A DNA stretch of 64,000 nucleotides from Acidobacteria bacterium 28-9 (GCA_002050355.1 MWYY01000058.1:32933-96932); one strand, 5' to 3'. Positions 35,339 through 44,327 are shown, counted from the stretch's first letter. Notes: generated by a model not told the origin, from the sequence alone. A program made the numbers and translations.

Positions 35339-35860
35339 TTATTTTCCATACGCCATTTCTGCCACAACTACGGGCAAGTTTGTTTCAATCAAAATGCGTT
35401 TATCAAGACCGCGCAAATACGCGCCTTCACCTTGTAGGGTTACTCCACAATCCGACAATGCCGCTTGTGCTTCTGTCGGAATACGCTCAACTGCCATTTT
35501 TATTTCGCCTAGAATTATTTCAACTTCCTTTGAAATTGCCGCGCTAATTTCGGCTTCCGTGACAGTCACGATTCGTGGAACTCTGGCTTCCGTATCGCGT
35601 CCGCGCACTTCCATTGAAAGCGTGTCGTCTTCGGGAAACGCGCTGCCAGCAGCGATTGTGATGGCTTCGGCTGTTCGCTCGCCAATGAGCAAGTTGAGAT
35701 TCCGACGAAAATGCTCGATAACCGCTTCGCCAAAAGTTTGAGTTCCAACGGGAAAACTGTGCGAATAAACAGTGCGTCCGTCAACTTCGGCGACAACTTC
35801 CGATTCTGTGATGCCGATGCTGGCTGTTACAAGCGTCGGTTTAAAGTTTTCAACTTTCAT
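35339..35860 (-). CDS. Half-length MreB-like protein in an integron cassette
   Basis: 173 aa, against ~340 for MreB. The sequence matches only the C-terminal half of the actin fold: SHSFPVGTQTFGEAVIEHFR, RRNLNLLIGERTAEAITIAA, GSAFPEDDTLSMEVRGRDTE, ALSDCGVTLQGEGAYLRGLD. The N-terminal phosphate-1 region and GDGVTH-type start are missing, so it cannot polymerise like MreB; the start MKVENFKP has no strong ribosome site but follows the cassette promoter. It may bind MreB or nucleotides. It is the first cassette after promoter/attI copy B. Confidence 0.82.
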   Translation of the reverse strand: MKVENFKPTLVTASIGITESEVVAEVDGRTVYSHSFPVGTQTFGEAVIEHFRRNLNLLIGERTAEAITIAAGSAFPEDDTLSMEVRGRDTEARVPRIVTVTEAEISAAISKEVEIILGEIKMAVERIPTEAQAALSDCGVTLQGEGAYLRGLDKRILIETNLPVVVAEMAYGK

Positions 35861-35890
35861 AACATCAACCGTCGAATTTTATAGGAAAGA

Positions 35891-35966
35891 GCCGAACTTT
35901 GTATTCTGCTGAATTAAAGTTTTCTTAGACCGAATTTTTTATAAGGCTTTTTTGGTCGAAAGTCAA
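35891..35966 (-). promoter_or_regulatory. Integron-type promoter plus attI-like site, copy B
   Basis: Minus strand: TTGACT (35966-35961), exactly 17 bp spacer, TATAAA (35943-35938), then GAATACAAAGTTCGGC with a GTTRRRY-like core at 35897-35891. Copy A at 30642 shares the same blocks in order (AAAGTCAATAAAAA, GAATTTTT, TTTCTTA, TGAATTA, GAACTTTGTATTCT on the plus strand). It points into the MreB-like cassette. Confidence 0.75.
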
Positions 35967-36014
35967 TAAAAAGCTTGATTTTGATTAGTGATTGAAGTAT
36001 CTTCGTGCGTAAAT

Positions 36015-36050
36015 AAAAAATTCCGCCTAAATTTTTAGGCGGAATTTTTT
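36015..36050 (-). terminator. Intrinsic terminator overlapping the isoaspartyl-peptidase stop
   Basis: AAAAAATTCCGCCTAA and its exact complement with a 4-nt loop; the stop codon of the gene is inside the stem. It has T runs on both strands and can stop transcription from either side, including from the promoter copy B. Confidence 0.9.
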
Positions 36051-37094
36051 TAGAAGCGGAAAATTCCGGTAAATATCAATAGCAGGTTTGTCGCCTGAAG
36101 CGATAAAGGCGCGGTACATTCCATCAGAATTAAACGGCAGCGCGAGGTTGCCGAGCGCGTCTACAGCAATCAAACCGCCTTCGCCGCCGCTGGCTTGAAG
36201 TTTCCCAACCACTTCGCGTGCCGCATCTTTTAGGCTCAAATTTCTATATTTCATTAGCGCCGCAACGTCATAAGCTGCAACCGCGCGCATAAAAAATTCG
36301 CCGTGTCCGGTGCAGGACACGGCGCACGTTTGGTTGTCGGCGTAGGTTCCCGCGCCGACAATCGGCGTGTCGCCGATGCGTCCGAATTTCTTGTTCGTCA
36401 TTCCGCCGGTGGAAGTCGCGGCGGCAATGTTTCCGGAAACATCGCAAGCCACCGCGCCGACAGTTCCGAGTGATTTACGATTTGTAATTTGCGTTTTGCG
36501 ATTTGCGTTTGGGTCTTCGGTCTTCGGTTTCTGATTTTTAGCTTTTGGAATTTTAATCTTTGACTTTGAGTTTTTGACTGTGGTTTTGGTGTGGTCGAGT
36601 TCGATAACGCCTTGTGCACGTGCTTTTAAAAATTGTTGGTAGCGCAAATCGGTGAAAAAATAATCGTCAGGTTCAAATTCAGCATTGATTGTTCGGGCGA
36701 ATTCGGTGGCGCCGTCGCCGGCAAGCAAAACGTGTTCGGTTTTTTCCATTACGGCGCGCGCCAGCTTTATCGGATTTTTTATGTTTCGCACAAAAGCGAC
36801 TGCGCCCGCTTTTCCCGTTTTTCCGTCCATCAAGCAGGCATCCATTTCGTTTTTTCCGTCGTGAGCGAAGACTGCGCCGCGTCCGGCATTGAACAGCGGA
36901 CAATTTTCTAATTCGACAACCGACGCTTCAACCGCATCGTTGGCACTTCCGCCGCTTTGCAAAATTTCCCAACCGCAGCCCAAAGCATTTTGCAGCCCCG
37001 TGCGGTATTCGCGCTCTAAATCTTCTGACATCGAACTGCGTTCAATCGTTCCAGCGCCGCCGTGAACAGCAAGGGCAATTTTATTTTTGTTCAT
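36027..37094 (-). CDS. iaaA: Isoaspartyl peptidase / plant-type L-asparaginase
   Basis: 355 aa, an Ntn hydrolase that cleaves itself before a Thr. The N-terminal subunit starts HGGAGTIERSSMSEDLEREY; the nucleophile is the Thr in SLGTVGAVACD, followed by GGMTNKKFGRIGDTPIVGAG and SCTGHGE. In cyanophycin breakdown such enzymes split the beta-Asp-Arg released by cyanophycinase, which fits the cphB/cphA neighbours. Between the subunits is an unusual Lys/Asn-rich linker (IKIPKAKNQKPKTEDPNANR) encoded by DNA that looks like the AT-rich intergenic repeats of this genome. The linker should be lost or exposed on autocleavage, so activity may be kept. Confidence 0.92.
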   Translation of the reverse strand: MNKNKIALAVHGGAGTIERSSMSEDLEREYRTGLQNALGCGWEILQSGGSANDAVEASVVELENCPLFNAGRGAVFAHDGKNEMDACLMDGKTGKAGAVAFVRNIKNPIKLARAVMEKTEHVLLAGDGATEFARTINAEFEPDDYFFTDLRYQQFLKARAQGVIELDHTKTTVKNSKSKIKIPKAKNQKPKTEDPNANRKTQITNRKSLGTVGAVACDVSGNIAAATSTGGMTNKKFGRIGDTPIVGAGTYADNQTCAVSCTGHGEFFMRAVAAYDVAALMKYRNLSLKDAAREVVGKLQASGGEGGLIAVDALGNLALPFNSDGMYRAFIASGDKPAIDIYRNFPLLKKFRLKI

Positions 37095-37266
37095 CTAACA
37101 ATTTAGTTTTCCAATTTTTTTGACCAAAATAAATTATCGGAATTAACACAAATATGGAAAAAGAAAGGGAAATTTTGGTATCAACAGCTTGGTTCCCGAG
37201 TTTGTATCGGGACGTTTACGTTTTTTGCTAAAACACAGCATTTCTCACTTGTTAAATTTCCCGAAT

Positions 37267-38490
37267 TTATTGCACCACAATCTTGCCTTTGAACATATTC
37301 ATTCCGCAGGCGAAGGAAAATTCACCTGCTGTGTCGGTCGGAATATCAACCAAAACGACTTTACCGACGGGAAGTTTTTTCGTGATGTGCAAATCCTTGA
37401 AAATAACTTCGCTTCCGCAGTTTTGCGCGTCGCCGCGATAAAAAGCGAGCTTTAACGGCAGACCCTGTTTGAAGGAAATCTCGCTCGGCGTAAAACCGTC
37501 TTTGCTGACGATAATCTTAAACGCTCCTGCGGGAAATTTTGCCTTCGATAAATCAATCGGTTTTTCTTCCACACCTTCTTTAACATTAACGGTAAATGGA
37601 ACAGTGATAACTTGTCCGGCGCGCTGAAACTGGGCAAAGATTTTGTGAAGACCGGCTTTCGGAAAGGTAACGTGCGCTGAAACTATAGATTCGCTGTCGA
37701 CACCATTTAATTTTTCGTTGGGCGATTGTAGTTTTTCATGCGGCATCGAATTCATTTCGTGTGAATGTTCCGCGCCTTTTACATTGTCAGTAGACATCGG
37801 ATGCGCGTGAACAAACTCCTGCAAATCCTGGCTGATAATGACAAAGTGAGCCTTTGCGCCGAGATAGTTTTCCAAATCTGTAACGGGTTTATTTGTGTTC
37901 GCGTCCGTAACTTGAAAATTAAGCCTCATTTCTTTATTCGCTGCCAAATCGCTGTCCGGCTTCATCGTAACACGCAACCCGTTAACGGTTTTTTGAAGTT
38001 TTTCATCGGCTTTGAGTTCGACCGGCGGTCTCTGATTGCCCGAAACCGTCAGCGGAAAATCCTGAACAATCTGCGCGCTGTTGTTTGCTGTAAAATCCGC
38101 ATAAAGGCGAAAGTTTCCGCCATTTGGAAAGGTAAAAGAAGTTTTGTAAACACCGTCGGTCTGCGCTTCGGGATGAAGATGATAAAACTCGTTTAGATCT
38201 TCGGAAACGACAAGCAAGTGGATCGGCTTTTCGTGAACGATTTGTAAATCCCTGATCGTTTCGTCCTTTTTATTTTTGACCGTAAACATTAATTCAGTCG
38301 GTTCGCCTGCGTTTGCCGTTTGCGGGTTTGTCATGAAACCAACCTTATAAATTCCCTCGCCGATTTTTACAGTTTCCTGTGCTCCCTGATTGTCTGTTTG
38401 ACGATTAGCCGTTTGCGTTTCGGGCATTGCTGTTTTACAGCCGCTAAAAGCTAAAGCGAGAAAAGTGGCGAAAATAATAAAATTTTTCAT
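37267..38490 (-). CDS. Lipoprotein with C-terminal cupredoxin domain
   Basis: 407 aa. Lipobox FSGC at residue 18 indicates a lipoprotein. The first ~300 residues are repeated beta domains with HLHPEAQTDGVYKTSFTFP and FVHAHPMSTDNV, His-rich stretches (EHSHEMNSMPHEK) that may bind metal. The C-terminal ~100 residues form a cupredoxin-like domain (VSKDGFTPSEISFKQGLPLK, then CGSEVIFKDL and FSFACGMNMFKGKIVV), keeping Cys and Met ligands of a type-1 copper site. It probably handles copper in the periplasm. It stands alone. Confidence 0.8.
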   Translation of the reverse strand: MKNFIIFATFLALAFSGCKTAMPETQTANRQTDNQGAQETVKIGEGIYKVGFMTNPQTANAGEPTELMFTVKNKKDETIRDLQIVHEKPIHLLVVSEDLNEFYHLHPEAQTDGVYKTSFTFPNGGNFRLYADFTANNSAQIVQDFPLTVSGNQRPPVELKADEKLQKTVNGLRVTMKPDSDLAANKEMRLNFQVTDANTNKPVTDLENYLGAKAHFVIISQDLQEFVHAHPMSTDNVKGAEHSHEMNSMPHEKLQSPNEKLNGVDSESIVSAHVTFPKAGLHKIFAQFQRAGQVITVPFTVNVKEGVEEKPIDLSKAKFPAGAFKIIVSKDGFTPSEISFKQGLPLKLAFYRGDAQNCGSEVIFKDLHITKKLPVGKVVLVDIPTDTAGEFSFACGMNMFKGKIVVQ

Positions 38491-38566
38491 AAGTTTATTC
38501 TAGATTATTCGGAGAAGTCTTGAAAGTCGAATAGATTTGAGGTGGAAAATACGTTTGTAGAACAAA

Positions 38567-38604
38567 AAAAGGCTTCAGTAGAAATTACTCTACTAAAGCC
38601 TTTT
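38567..38604 (-). terminator. Intrinsic terminator of the EF-G-like gene
   Basis: AAAAGGCTTCAGTAGA pairs with TCTACTAAAGCCTTTT (one mismatch) and is followed on the minus strand by seven T, 45 bp after the gene stop. Confidence 0.85.
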
Positions 38605-38648
38605 GATAAGAAGAAAACTAAAACAATTTCCGGCGTATTCCTCTGCAA

Positions 38649-40754
38649 TTATTCATCGTCGTCGTGCGTGCGGATTCTGCCCTCGAGACGCGCTTGCTCG
38701 ACGACTTTGCTCGACAGATTTCCCGGCAGCGGGTCATAATGCGAAAACTGCATATGGTATGAACCTCGCGCCTGTGTCATTGAGTTCAAACGCCCTTGAT
38801 AATCAAGCATTTCCGAGAGCGGAACTTGTGCTTTGATAACTTGCTGTTTGCCGCGAACCTCCATTCCGCCGACGCGCCCGCGTCGTGAGTTCAAATCGCC
38901 CATTATGTCGCCGGCAACTTCCTGCGGGCAGGAAACTTCGACATCCATTATCGGTTCTAAAAGCGTCGGCTTGGCTTTTTCAATCGCGTTGCGAAAGGCT
39001 TTTCTGCCCGCCGCGCGGAAACTGTGTTCGTCCGAGTCAACAGTGTGATAACTGCCGTCGACGAGCGTAACTTTGAAATCTACGAGCGGAAAACCGGCAA
39101 CCGCGCCGCCTGCCGCTGCTTCGACAATCCCTTTTTCAATTGCCGGACGAAAATTTTGCGGTATCGCGCCGCCGAAAATTTTGTCAACGAAAACAAAACC
39201 TTCGCCGCGACTCAAAGGCTCGAAAACGCATTTACAGTCACCGAACTGCCCGCGCCCGCCCGATTGTTTTTTGTGTCTGCCCTGCACTTCGACTTGTTCG
39301 GTAATCGTTTCTTTATAAGGCACTTTCGGCGGATGCAGCGCGACTTCGACGTGATAACGATTTTTCAGTTTATCGACAACCGTTTCGATATGAAGCTGTC
39401 CCGAGCCAGACAAAATAAATTCTTTAGTCTGTGCATCACGGTCGAAATGAAGGCTCGGGTCTTCTTCCAAAATTTTGTGCAGCGCCTGTGAGATTTTGTC
39501 TTCATCGGCGCGTGATTTCGGCTCGATGGCAAATGAAATTGCGGCTTCCGGGTAATTCACCGGCGGATAAACAATTGGTTTCGCCCGGTCGCACAGCGTG
39601 TCGCCCGTTTGCGTGTCTTTTAATTTAACGACAGCAATAATATCACCGGTTTGCGCCGCGTCTACTTTATCCAGAGTTTTTCCTTCAAGACTATGCAGCG
39701 CGCCGAGCCGTTCGGTCGTATCTCGCGTCGAATTATAAACGGTCGCGTCGCTTGAAATTTTACCCGAAACAACTTTCATGACGTTAATTCTGCCTGCAAA
39801 CGGGTCGGCAACAGTGCGAAAAACAAAAGCTGAGAACGGCTCATCGTTCGAATATTTGCGAAGCATTTTCTCGTCCGTCCTATCGGCTGATGCAAAACCG
39901 TATTCGGCTTCGTGCGCTGCCGGATTCGGCGCAAATTCGACAATGTGGTCGAGCAGAATCGAAAGACCGACTAACGTATTTGCAGATACTGCAAAGACCG
40001 GGCAAAGTTTGCTTTTGGCAATCGCATTAGAGAGATTAGGAATTATATCTTCTTCTTCCAAGGTGCCAGTTTCAAAATATTTTTCCAGCAATTCGTCATC
40101 CGATTCGGCGACAATCTCAATCAAGCGTTCGCGCGCCGCGTCAACGACTTCGCGTCCTTGTTCGGGTATCGGAATTTCCTTCGCTTTTCCATTTTCGTCG
40201 AATTCATAAGCCTTTTGATGGACGACATCAACTACGCCGCGAAAATCTGCTTCCTCTCCAATCGGCAGCGTGAAAGGCACAATCGAGCGCGCAAAAGTTT
40301 GCGTTGCCGTGTCGAGCGCGTGTCCGAAATCGGCGCGTTCTTTGTCGAGTTTGTTGATGACCATAAAACGCGGCAGCATAAATTCATTTGCAAAGCCCCA
40401 GGTTTTCTCCGTCTGTACTTCAATGCCGTTCACGCCGTCAACCACTACGACGGCGCAGTCGGCGACACGAAGCGCAGGACGCGCGTGTGAGATAAAAGCG
40501 GCGTAACCCGGCGTGTCTATCAAATTCATTTTTGTGTCTTTATATTCGAGATGCGCGAAATTATTGTTTAGCGAAACTTTTCGCTCGATGGAATCTTCAT
40601 CAAAATCCGTAACGGTCGTTCCTTCGTCAACTCGTCCCCAACGCGGCGTCGCGCCGGCAACGTAAAGAAGGGAACTGACAAACTGAGTTTTACCCGCGTC
40701 GCCGTGTCCAATGACAGCCAGATTGCGAATGTTTTCGGTTATAAATGCTTTCAT
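38649..40754 (-). CDS. Elongation factor G-like translational GTPase (EF-G2 type)
   Basis: 701 aa from the ATG at 40754 (the ORF track adds 11 residues from a TTG). Domain order is that of EF-G: GTPase with G1 GHGDAGKTQFVSSLLY, G3 DTPGYAAF, G4 NKLDKERADFGHAL; then domain II, and the C-terminal domains IV-V (GGRGQFGDCKCVFEPL, ending LDYQGRLNSMTQARGSYHM). G1 reads GHGDAGKT instead of the AHIDAGKT of canonical EF-G, and tufA/rpsL/rpsG are not nearby, so this is a paralogue of EF-G, perhaps for ribosome recycling or stress. It is a single-gene unit with its own terminator. Confidence 0.88.
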   Translation of the reverse strand: MKAFITENIRNLAVIGHGDAGKTQFVSSLLYVAGATPRWGRVDEGTTVTDFDEDSIERKVSLNNNFAHLEYKDTKMNLIDTPGYAAFISHARPALRVADCAVVVVDGVNGIEVQTEKTWGFANEFMLPRFMVINKLDKERADFGHALDTATQTFARSIVPFTLPIGEEADFRGVVDVVHQKAYEFDENGKAKEIPIPEQGREVVDAARERLIEIVAESDDELLEKYFETGTLEEEDIIPNLSNAIAKSKLCPVFAVSANTLVGLSILLDHIVEFAPNPAAHEAEYGFASADRTDEKMLRKYSNDEPFSAFVFRTVADPFAGRINVMKVVSGKISSDATVYNSTRDTTERLGALHSLEGKTLDKVDAAQTGDIIAVVKLKDTQTGDTLCDRAKPIVYPPVNYPEAAISFAIEPKSRADEDKISQALHKILEEDPSLHFDRDAQTKEFILSGSGQLHIETVVDKLKNRYHVEVALHPPKVPYKETITEQVEVQGRHKKQSGGRGQFGDCKCVFEPLSRGEGFVFVDKIFGGAIPQNFRPAIEKGIVEAAAGGAVAGFPLVDFKVTLVDGSYHTVDSDEHSFRAAGRKAFRNAIEKAKPTLLEPIMDVEVSCPQEVAGDIMGDLNSRRGRVGGMEVRGKQQVIKAQVPLSEMLDYQGRLNSMTQARGSYHMQFSHYDPLPGNLSSKVVEQARLEGRIRTHDDDE

Positions 40755-40952
40755 TTTCGGCAAAATCTCCTTATTTTTAGAGTTCAAAGCTCAGAGTTCA
40801 AGGTTCAAAGTTGAAGTTGCAAAAAACCTTTAACACTAAACTTTGAACTTTGAATTTTTGAAGTTTGGTAAGAATGTAATTTATCCGACAATAGCGAGTA
40901 AGGCAAGAGAATTTTGAAATGTGAAGAAATTGTGCAGAAATCTTGCTTTAAG

Positions 40953-41001
40953 AAGCGACAAAAAGCGAGTCTAAATTATTTAGACTCGCTTTTTGTCGCT
41001 T
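40953..41001. terminator. Bidirectional terminator between EF-G-like and L,D-transpeptidase genes
   Basis: Perfect 22-bp inverted repeat (AAGCGACAAAAAGCGAGTCT and onward) with a 5-nt loop, 34 bp after the L,D-transpeptidase stop; a very stable hairpin with T-rich flanks. Confidence 0.85.
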
Positions 41002-41035
41002 CTTTTCCGGTAGTTAAACCAGAAAGATTCAATTT

Positions 41036-42487
41036 TTACTGTTGGCTGAAATTCACCGGCGCGGGATAACCTTTGCCTTTGAGTTCGGCAATATCGAATG
41101 AAAGTTCTTTTTTACCTTTGACATTTCTGGTTACAGCTTCACCTTTCGAATTTTCATTTGTCTTTGAATTTCCGGCATTCTTCTGATTTGAATTGCCGTT
41201 GGAATTACTGTTTGAATTGCTGCTATTGTTGTTGCCAGTATTGCTGCCGTCCACCGGTTGACCGGTCGCGTCCAGCGCCATCTGTCTCAAACCGGCGAGA
41301 ATTTTCTGACGCTGCGGTGCATTTAAACTGTCGAGCGAAACGCCGTAAATATCCAAAACCGCGCGCAAATTTTCTTCCGTGTTCGTTCCTTTTTCATATA
41401 CGTCGCGGAAAATTTTCAGCTTACCGTTTTCAACCACGATTGTTTCATAGCGAAGTTCGACCGGAACAGCTTTTCCAAGCGAAACGTTTTTGGTTTCGGT
41501 TTTCTGTTTTTCGTAATTTTTTACGTCTTCGGGCATCAATTCGGTGCCGGAAAGTTTTGCAATATTCAATGCAAAATCCTGAACCTGTTTATTGGTCAAA
41601 CCGACGCAGCCGTGCGAAGCAAAACCGCCAAGTTTAGCCGCAGATTTTCCGCCATGAATCAGAGACGGCGAGCCGATTGGAATTTTAATCGGACCGAGCG
41701 GATTTAGTTTGTCTCCGGCTTTGACGGTTTCTCCGACTTTAACTTTGTTGGAAGATTCGACCCAAGGCTCATCCGGCGGCGTCCAAGTCGGGTTGAAAAT
41801 AATCGTGCTAGCTTTTCTGGTTCCGCTCGGCAAGGGAAATTCAGGATAGCCGATGCCGATTTTATAAGTTTTAACCAACTTACCGTCTTGAAATAAATCC
41901 ATACGATACGCCGGAGCATTGACGACGACGCGCGTGTCGCTCGGAACGACGTTTAACTTTGCTGAAGAATTATTGCCGGAATTGTCGGCAAAATTATTCG
42001 CGTTATCCTCGCCGCCATTCCAGCGTTGACCGACCAATGCAAATAACTGCCCGGCTTTTTCGTCGCCGAGAATTTCGCGTATCTGTGTGTTCGCGCGGTC
42101 GAGCGCGGCGCGCGTTGAACCTCCGCCGCCGTTATCGTCTTCTCTTAAATTTGCAACGGCTTGATGTGCCGCCATTTTCAATTTATCAATCTGATCGTCG
42201 GTCAGCTGTAATTTTGTCTTCAATTCGCCCGCGAAATTTTCGTCCGTAAACATCGCGTCCAGAACCGGCAAGGTAACGGGAAGTTTTGCCGTCGATTGAT
42301 TCGTCTCGACAGGCAAAGTCGCAGGCGTTGTCATCGGCGTTGCAGCGTTTGCCAAAGACGTATTTGCATTTGTGTTGATGTTTGTTGTCGTCTGAGGCAC
42401 TTCACAACCGAAGGAAAATAAAGCGAGCGCGAGCGGGAAAATAAAAAATAAATTATTAACTTGTAACTTGTTAAACTGAAATTTCAT
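41036..42487 (-). CDS. L,D-transpeptidase lipoprotein
   Basis: 483 aa. The signal peptide has a lipobox (LFSFGC), so the protein is lipid-anchored. The YkuD domain (about 190-320) carries the catalytic motif HGGKSAAKLGGFASHGCVGL, with the active Cys in SHGC and the upstream His. It would make 3-3 cross-links in peptidoglycan or attach lipoprotein to it. A long Asn/Ser-rich stretch (GSNTGNNNSSNSNSNSNGNS) follows the domain and is probably a flexible surface linker. The neighbour at 42629 is an M23 peptidase on the same strand, so the pair acts on the wall. Confidence 0.92.
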   Translation of the reverse strand: MKFQFNKLQVNNLFFIFPLALALFSFGCEVPQTTTNINTNANTSLANAATPMTTPATLPVETNQSTAKLPVTLPVLDAMFTDENFAGELKTKLQLTDDQIDKLKMAAHQAVANLREDDNGGGGSTRAALDRANTQIREILGDEKAGQLFALVGQRWNGGEDNANNFADNSGNNSSAKLNVVPSDTRVVVNAPAYRMDLFQDGKLVKTYKIGIGYPEFPLPSGTRKASTIIFNPTWTPPDEPWVESSNKVKVGETVKAGDKLNPLGPIKIPIGSPSLIHGGKSAAKLGGFASHGCVGLTNKQVQDFALNIAKLSGTELMPEDVKNYEKQKTETKNVSLGKAVPVELRYETIVVENGKLKIFRDVYEKGTNTEENLRAVLDIYGVSLDSLNAPQRQKILAGLRQMALDATGQPVDGSNTGNNNSSNSNSNSNGNSNQKNAGNSKTNENSKGEAVTRNVKGKKELSFDIAELKGKGYPAPVNFSQQ

Positions 42488-42628
42488 CGTAAATCTCCTT
42501 AAACGTTTTGCATCTCTTTAATGCAGTTTGATGGTCTGCATCGAAGCGATAGCAATAATTATGCCTTTAATAAAACAAAACAAAAAAGGAAATTTGCATG
42601 GCGGCAAGGAAAAATGCGGGTTAAAAAA

Positions 42629-43387
42629 TTAGTGAGCTTCGATGCCTCCTTTGAGCAGAGGATACGGATTGATGTCCGTTCCTTTGAAGATATTTTTCGG
42701 GTCGTCGAGAATGGTAACGGCAAAATGCAGGTGATAATTTCCCGTGCCTGAGTTTCCTGTGTCGCCGACGTAGCCGATAATTGTTCCCTGCTTGACATAA
42801 TCATGTTCCTTCAGGTTGTCGGCGCGTTTTTGCAAGTGCGCGTAGTAATAAACCATTCGTTTGTCGGGACTGTATTGATAAATCGTAATGCCGCCGCGCT
42901 CGCTGTCGAAAAACTTGGCGATTTCGCCGTCCGTTGCGGCGACGACCGGTGTTCCGGCAGCCGCCATTATATCGTTGGCGTTGTGAACCCGTCCCTGCGA
43001 ACGCGCGTCGCTGAAAGCATCACGCAGTTGTTCACGTTTTATTCCGACGACGGGAATCATAATTTTACCGGAAGCGTTTTCCGCTTGCTGTTGTTGCTGC
43101 GCGGTTGAGTCAGATGATTGAGAAAAATTACTATTGTCCGAATTTTGATTTGCGTCCGATGGCTCGGTTTGCTGCGTTGTTTCGGCAAAAATGGAAGGAA
43201 TCGGCAGCGGCGTCGGAACTTCCGCTTTTTCGGTCGGGTCTTTTATACTTTCTACCTGCGCCGTGTCCTGAACCAGATACTCTTTGAGAAGTTTTTCATA
43301 GATGAAAAGTCCGGCAAACAAGTGTATCGCTAATAAATAAACGACTAAAAATACTTTCCGTAAAAATAAACCGTGCTGCTTCATCAA
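42629..43387 (-). CDS. M23 (LytM) peptidoglycan endopeptidase
   Basis: 252 aa with one N-terminal membrane anchor (VFLVVYLLAIHLFAGLFIYE). After a Gln/Ser-rich linker the M23 domain shows the zinc ligands H-x3-D in VHNANDIMAAAGTPVVAATD and H-x-H in TGNYHLHFAV, and the usual GDTGNSGTGNYH loop, so it should be active. It cuts peptide bridges in peptidoglycan. It is upstream of the L,D-transpeptidase on the same strand and divergent from the VanY-like gene. Confidence 0.92.
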   Translation of the reverse strand: MMKQHGLFLRKVFLVVYLLAIHLFAGLFIYEKLLKEYLVQDTAQVESIKDPTEKAEVPTPLPIPSIFAETTQQTEPSDANQNSDNSNFSQSSDSTAQQQQQAENASGKIMIPVVGIKREQLRDAFSDARSQGRVHNANDIMAAAGTPVVAATDGEIAKFFDSERGGITIYQYSPDKRMVYYYAHLQKRADNLKEHDYVKQGTIIGYVGDTGNSGTGNYHLHFAVTILDDPKNIFKGTDINPYPLLKGGIEAH

Positions 43388-43466
43388 AGTTATCTTATGT
43401 TGATATTATAAATTCGACAAGATAAATCTTATCTAACTTAAGTTTTTTTGACTACTGCCGGAACAA

Positions 43467-44240
43467 ATGCGAAAAAAAGATTTTGACAAAGATTTAATCA
43501 TTAATTTTAGGACGCACTTACCAGAGAAATTTCAACTGCCGAAAAGCGTTGTCGGTAAAAAAATTCTCAAAGAATACGGAGCGTTATTCATCGCCGGACG
43601 CGGCGTGACTGTGCCGGATAGAGTGATTTTCAAAGACGAAGAAGAAGTCTCGGTTTGGCAATCAAGCGTTGAAACATCAAGAGTGAACATCGCCGGGTTT
43701 GAAATCGAACTGCAAACGGCGGCGATGAAACATTTGAAAAATGCCGTTGCCGAAGCCGAAGAAAATAACTTCTCAATCACGCCGCGCGGCGCGGATTCGG
43801 CGCGCAGAAGTTACGCGGAAACCGTCAATTTATGGGCAAGCCGCGTTTGTCCGGCTTTAATTTATTGGACAAATCAAGGGAAATTAACCGAAGCGAATGC
43901 GGAAAAAATTCACTCTCTCATGCCGTTTGAGCAGGTCGCAGAAATCTTCAAACTCGAAGAAAAAGGAGTTTTTTTCAGCAAAGATTTGTCAAAGTCAATC
44001 GTTTATTCGGTCGCGCCGCCCGGAACTTCTCAGCATCTCTCGATGCTCGCTCTCGACATTAACGAATATAAAAACTCTGAGACGCGCCGAATTCTTGCAA
44101 AATACGGCTGGTTTCAAACGGTCGTTTCGGATCTACCGCATTTTACCTTTCTCGGAAAAAGTGAAAATGAGCTTGCCGCGTCGGGTTTAAAAAAAATTAA
44201 CGACGAGGACGCGCGCGTTTTTTGGATTCCAAATCTCTGA
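43467..44240 (+). CDS. VanY-like D-alanyl-D-alanine carboxypeptidase (M15)
   Basis: 257 aa without a clear signal peptide, so it may be cytoplasmic or exported by another route. The M15 zinc motif SxHxxxxAxD is present as SQHLSMLALDINE, and the second His as SDLPHFTFLG, with the expected Glu near NELAASG. Such enzymes remove terminal D-Ala from wall stem peptides. The N-terminal ~150 residues are unrecognised. It forms, with the two divergent genes upstream, a group of peptidoglycan-processing genes. Confidence 0.8.
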   Translation: MRKKDFDKDLIINFRTHLPEKFQLPKSVVGKKILKEYGALFIAGRGVTVPDRVIFKDEEEVSVWQSSVETSRVNIAGFEIELQTAAMKHLKNAVAEAEENNFSITPRGADSARRSYAETVNLWASRVCPALIYWTNQGKLTEANAEKIHSLMPFEQVAEIFKLEEKGVFFSKDLSKSIVYSVAPPGTSQHLSMLALDINEYKNSETRRILAKYGWFQTVVSDLPHFTFLGKSENELAASGLKKINDEDARVFWIPNL

Positions 44241-44327
44241 TTTTTATTTTTCAGGTTCAAAAAAGCGATTGCTGAGACACAAAAAAAATAACGGCAAACT
44301 AAAAAGAGTAAAATTGCTAAATAGAAA

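Noticed and set aside
38649-40754. Canonical fusA of the str operon
   Set aside because: G1 reads GHGDAGKT, the neighbours are unrelated to ribosomal genes, so it was kept as an EF-G-like paralogue.
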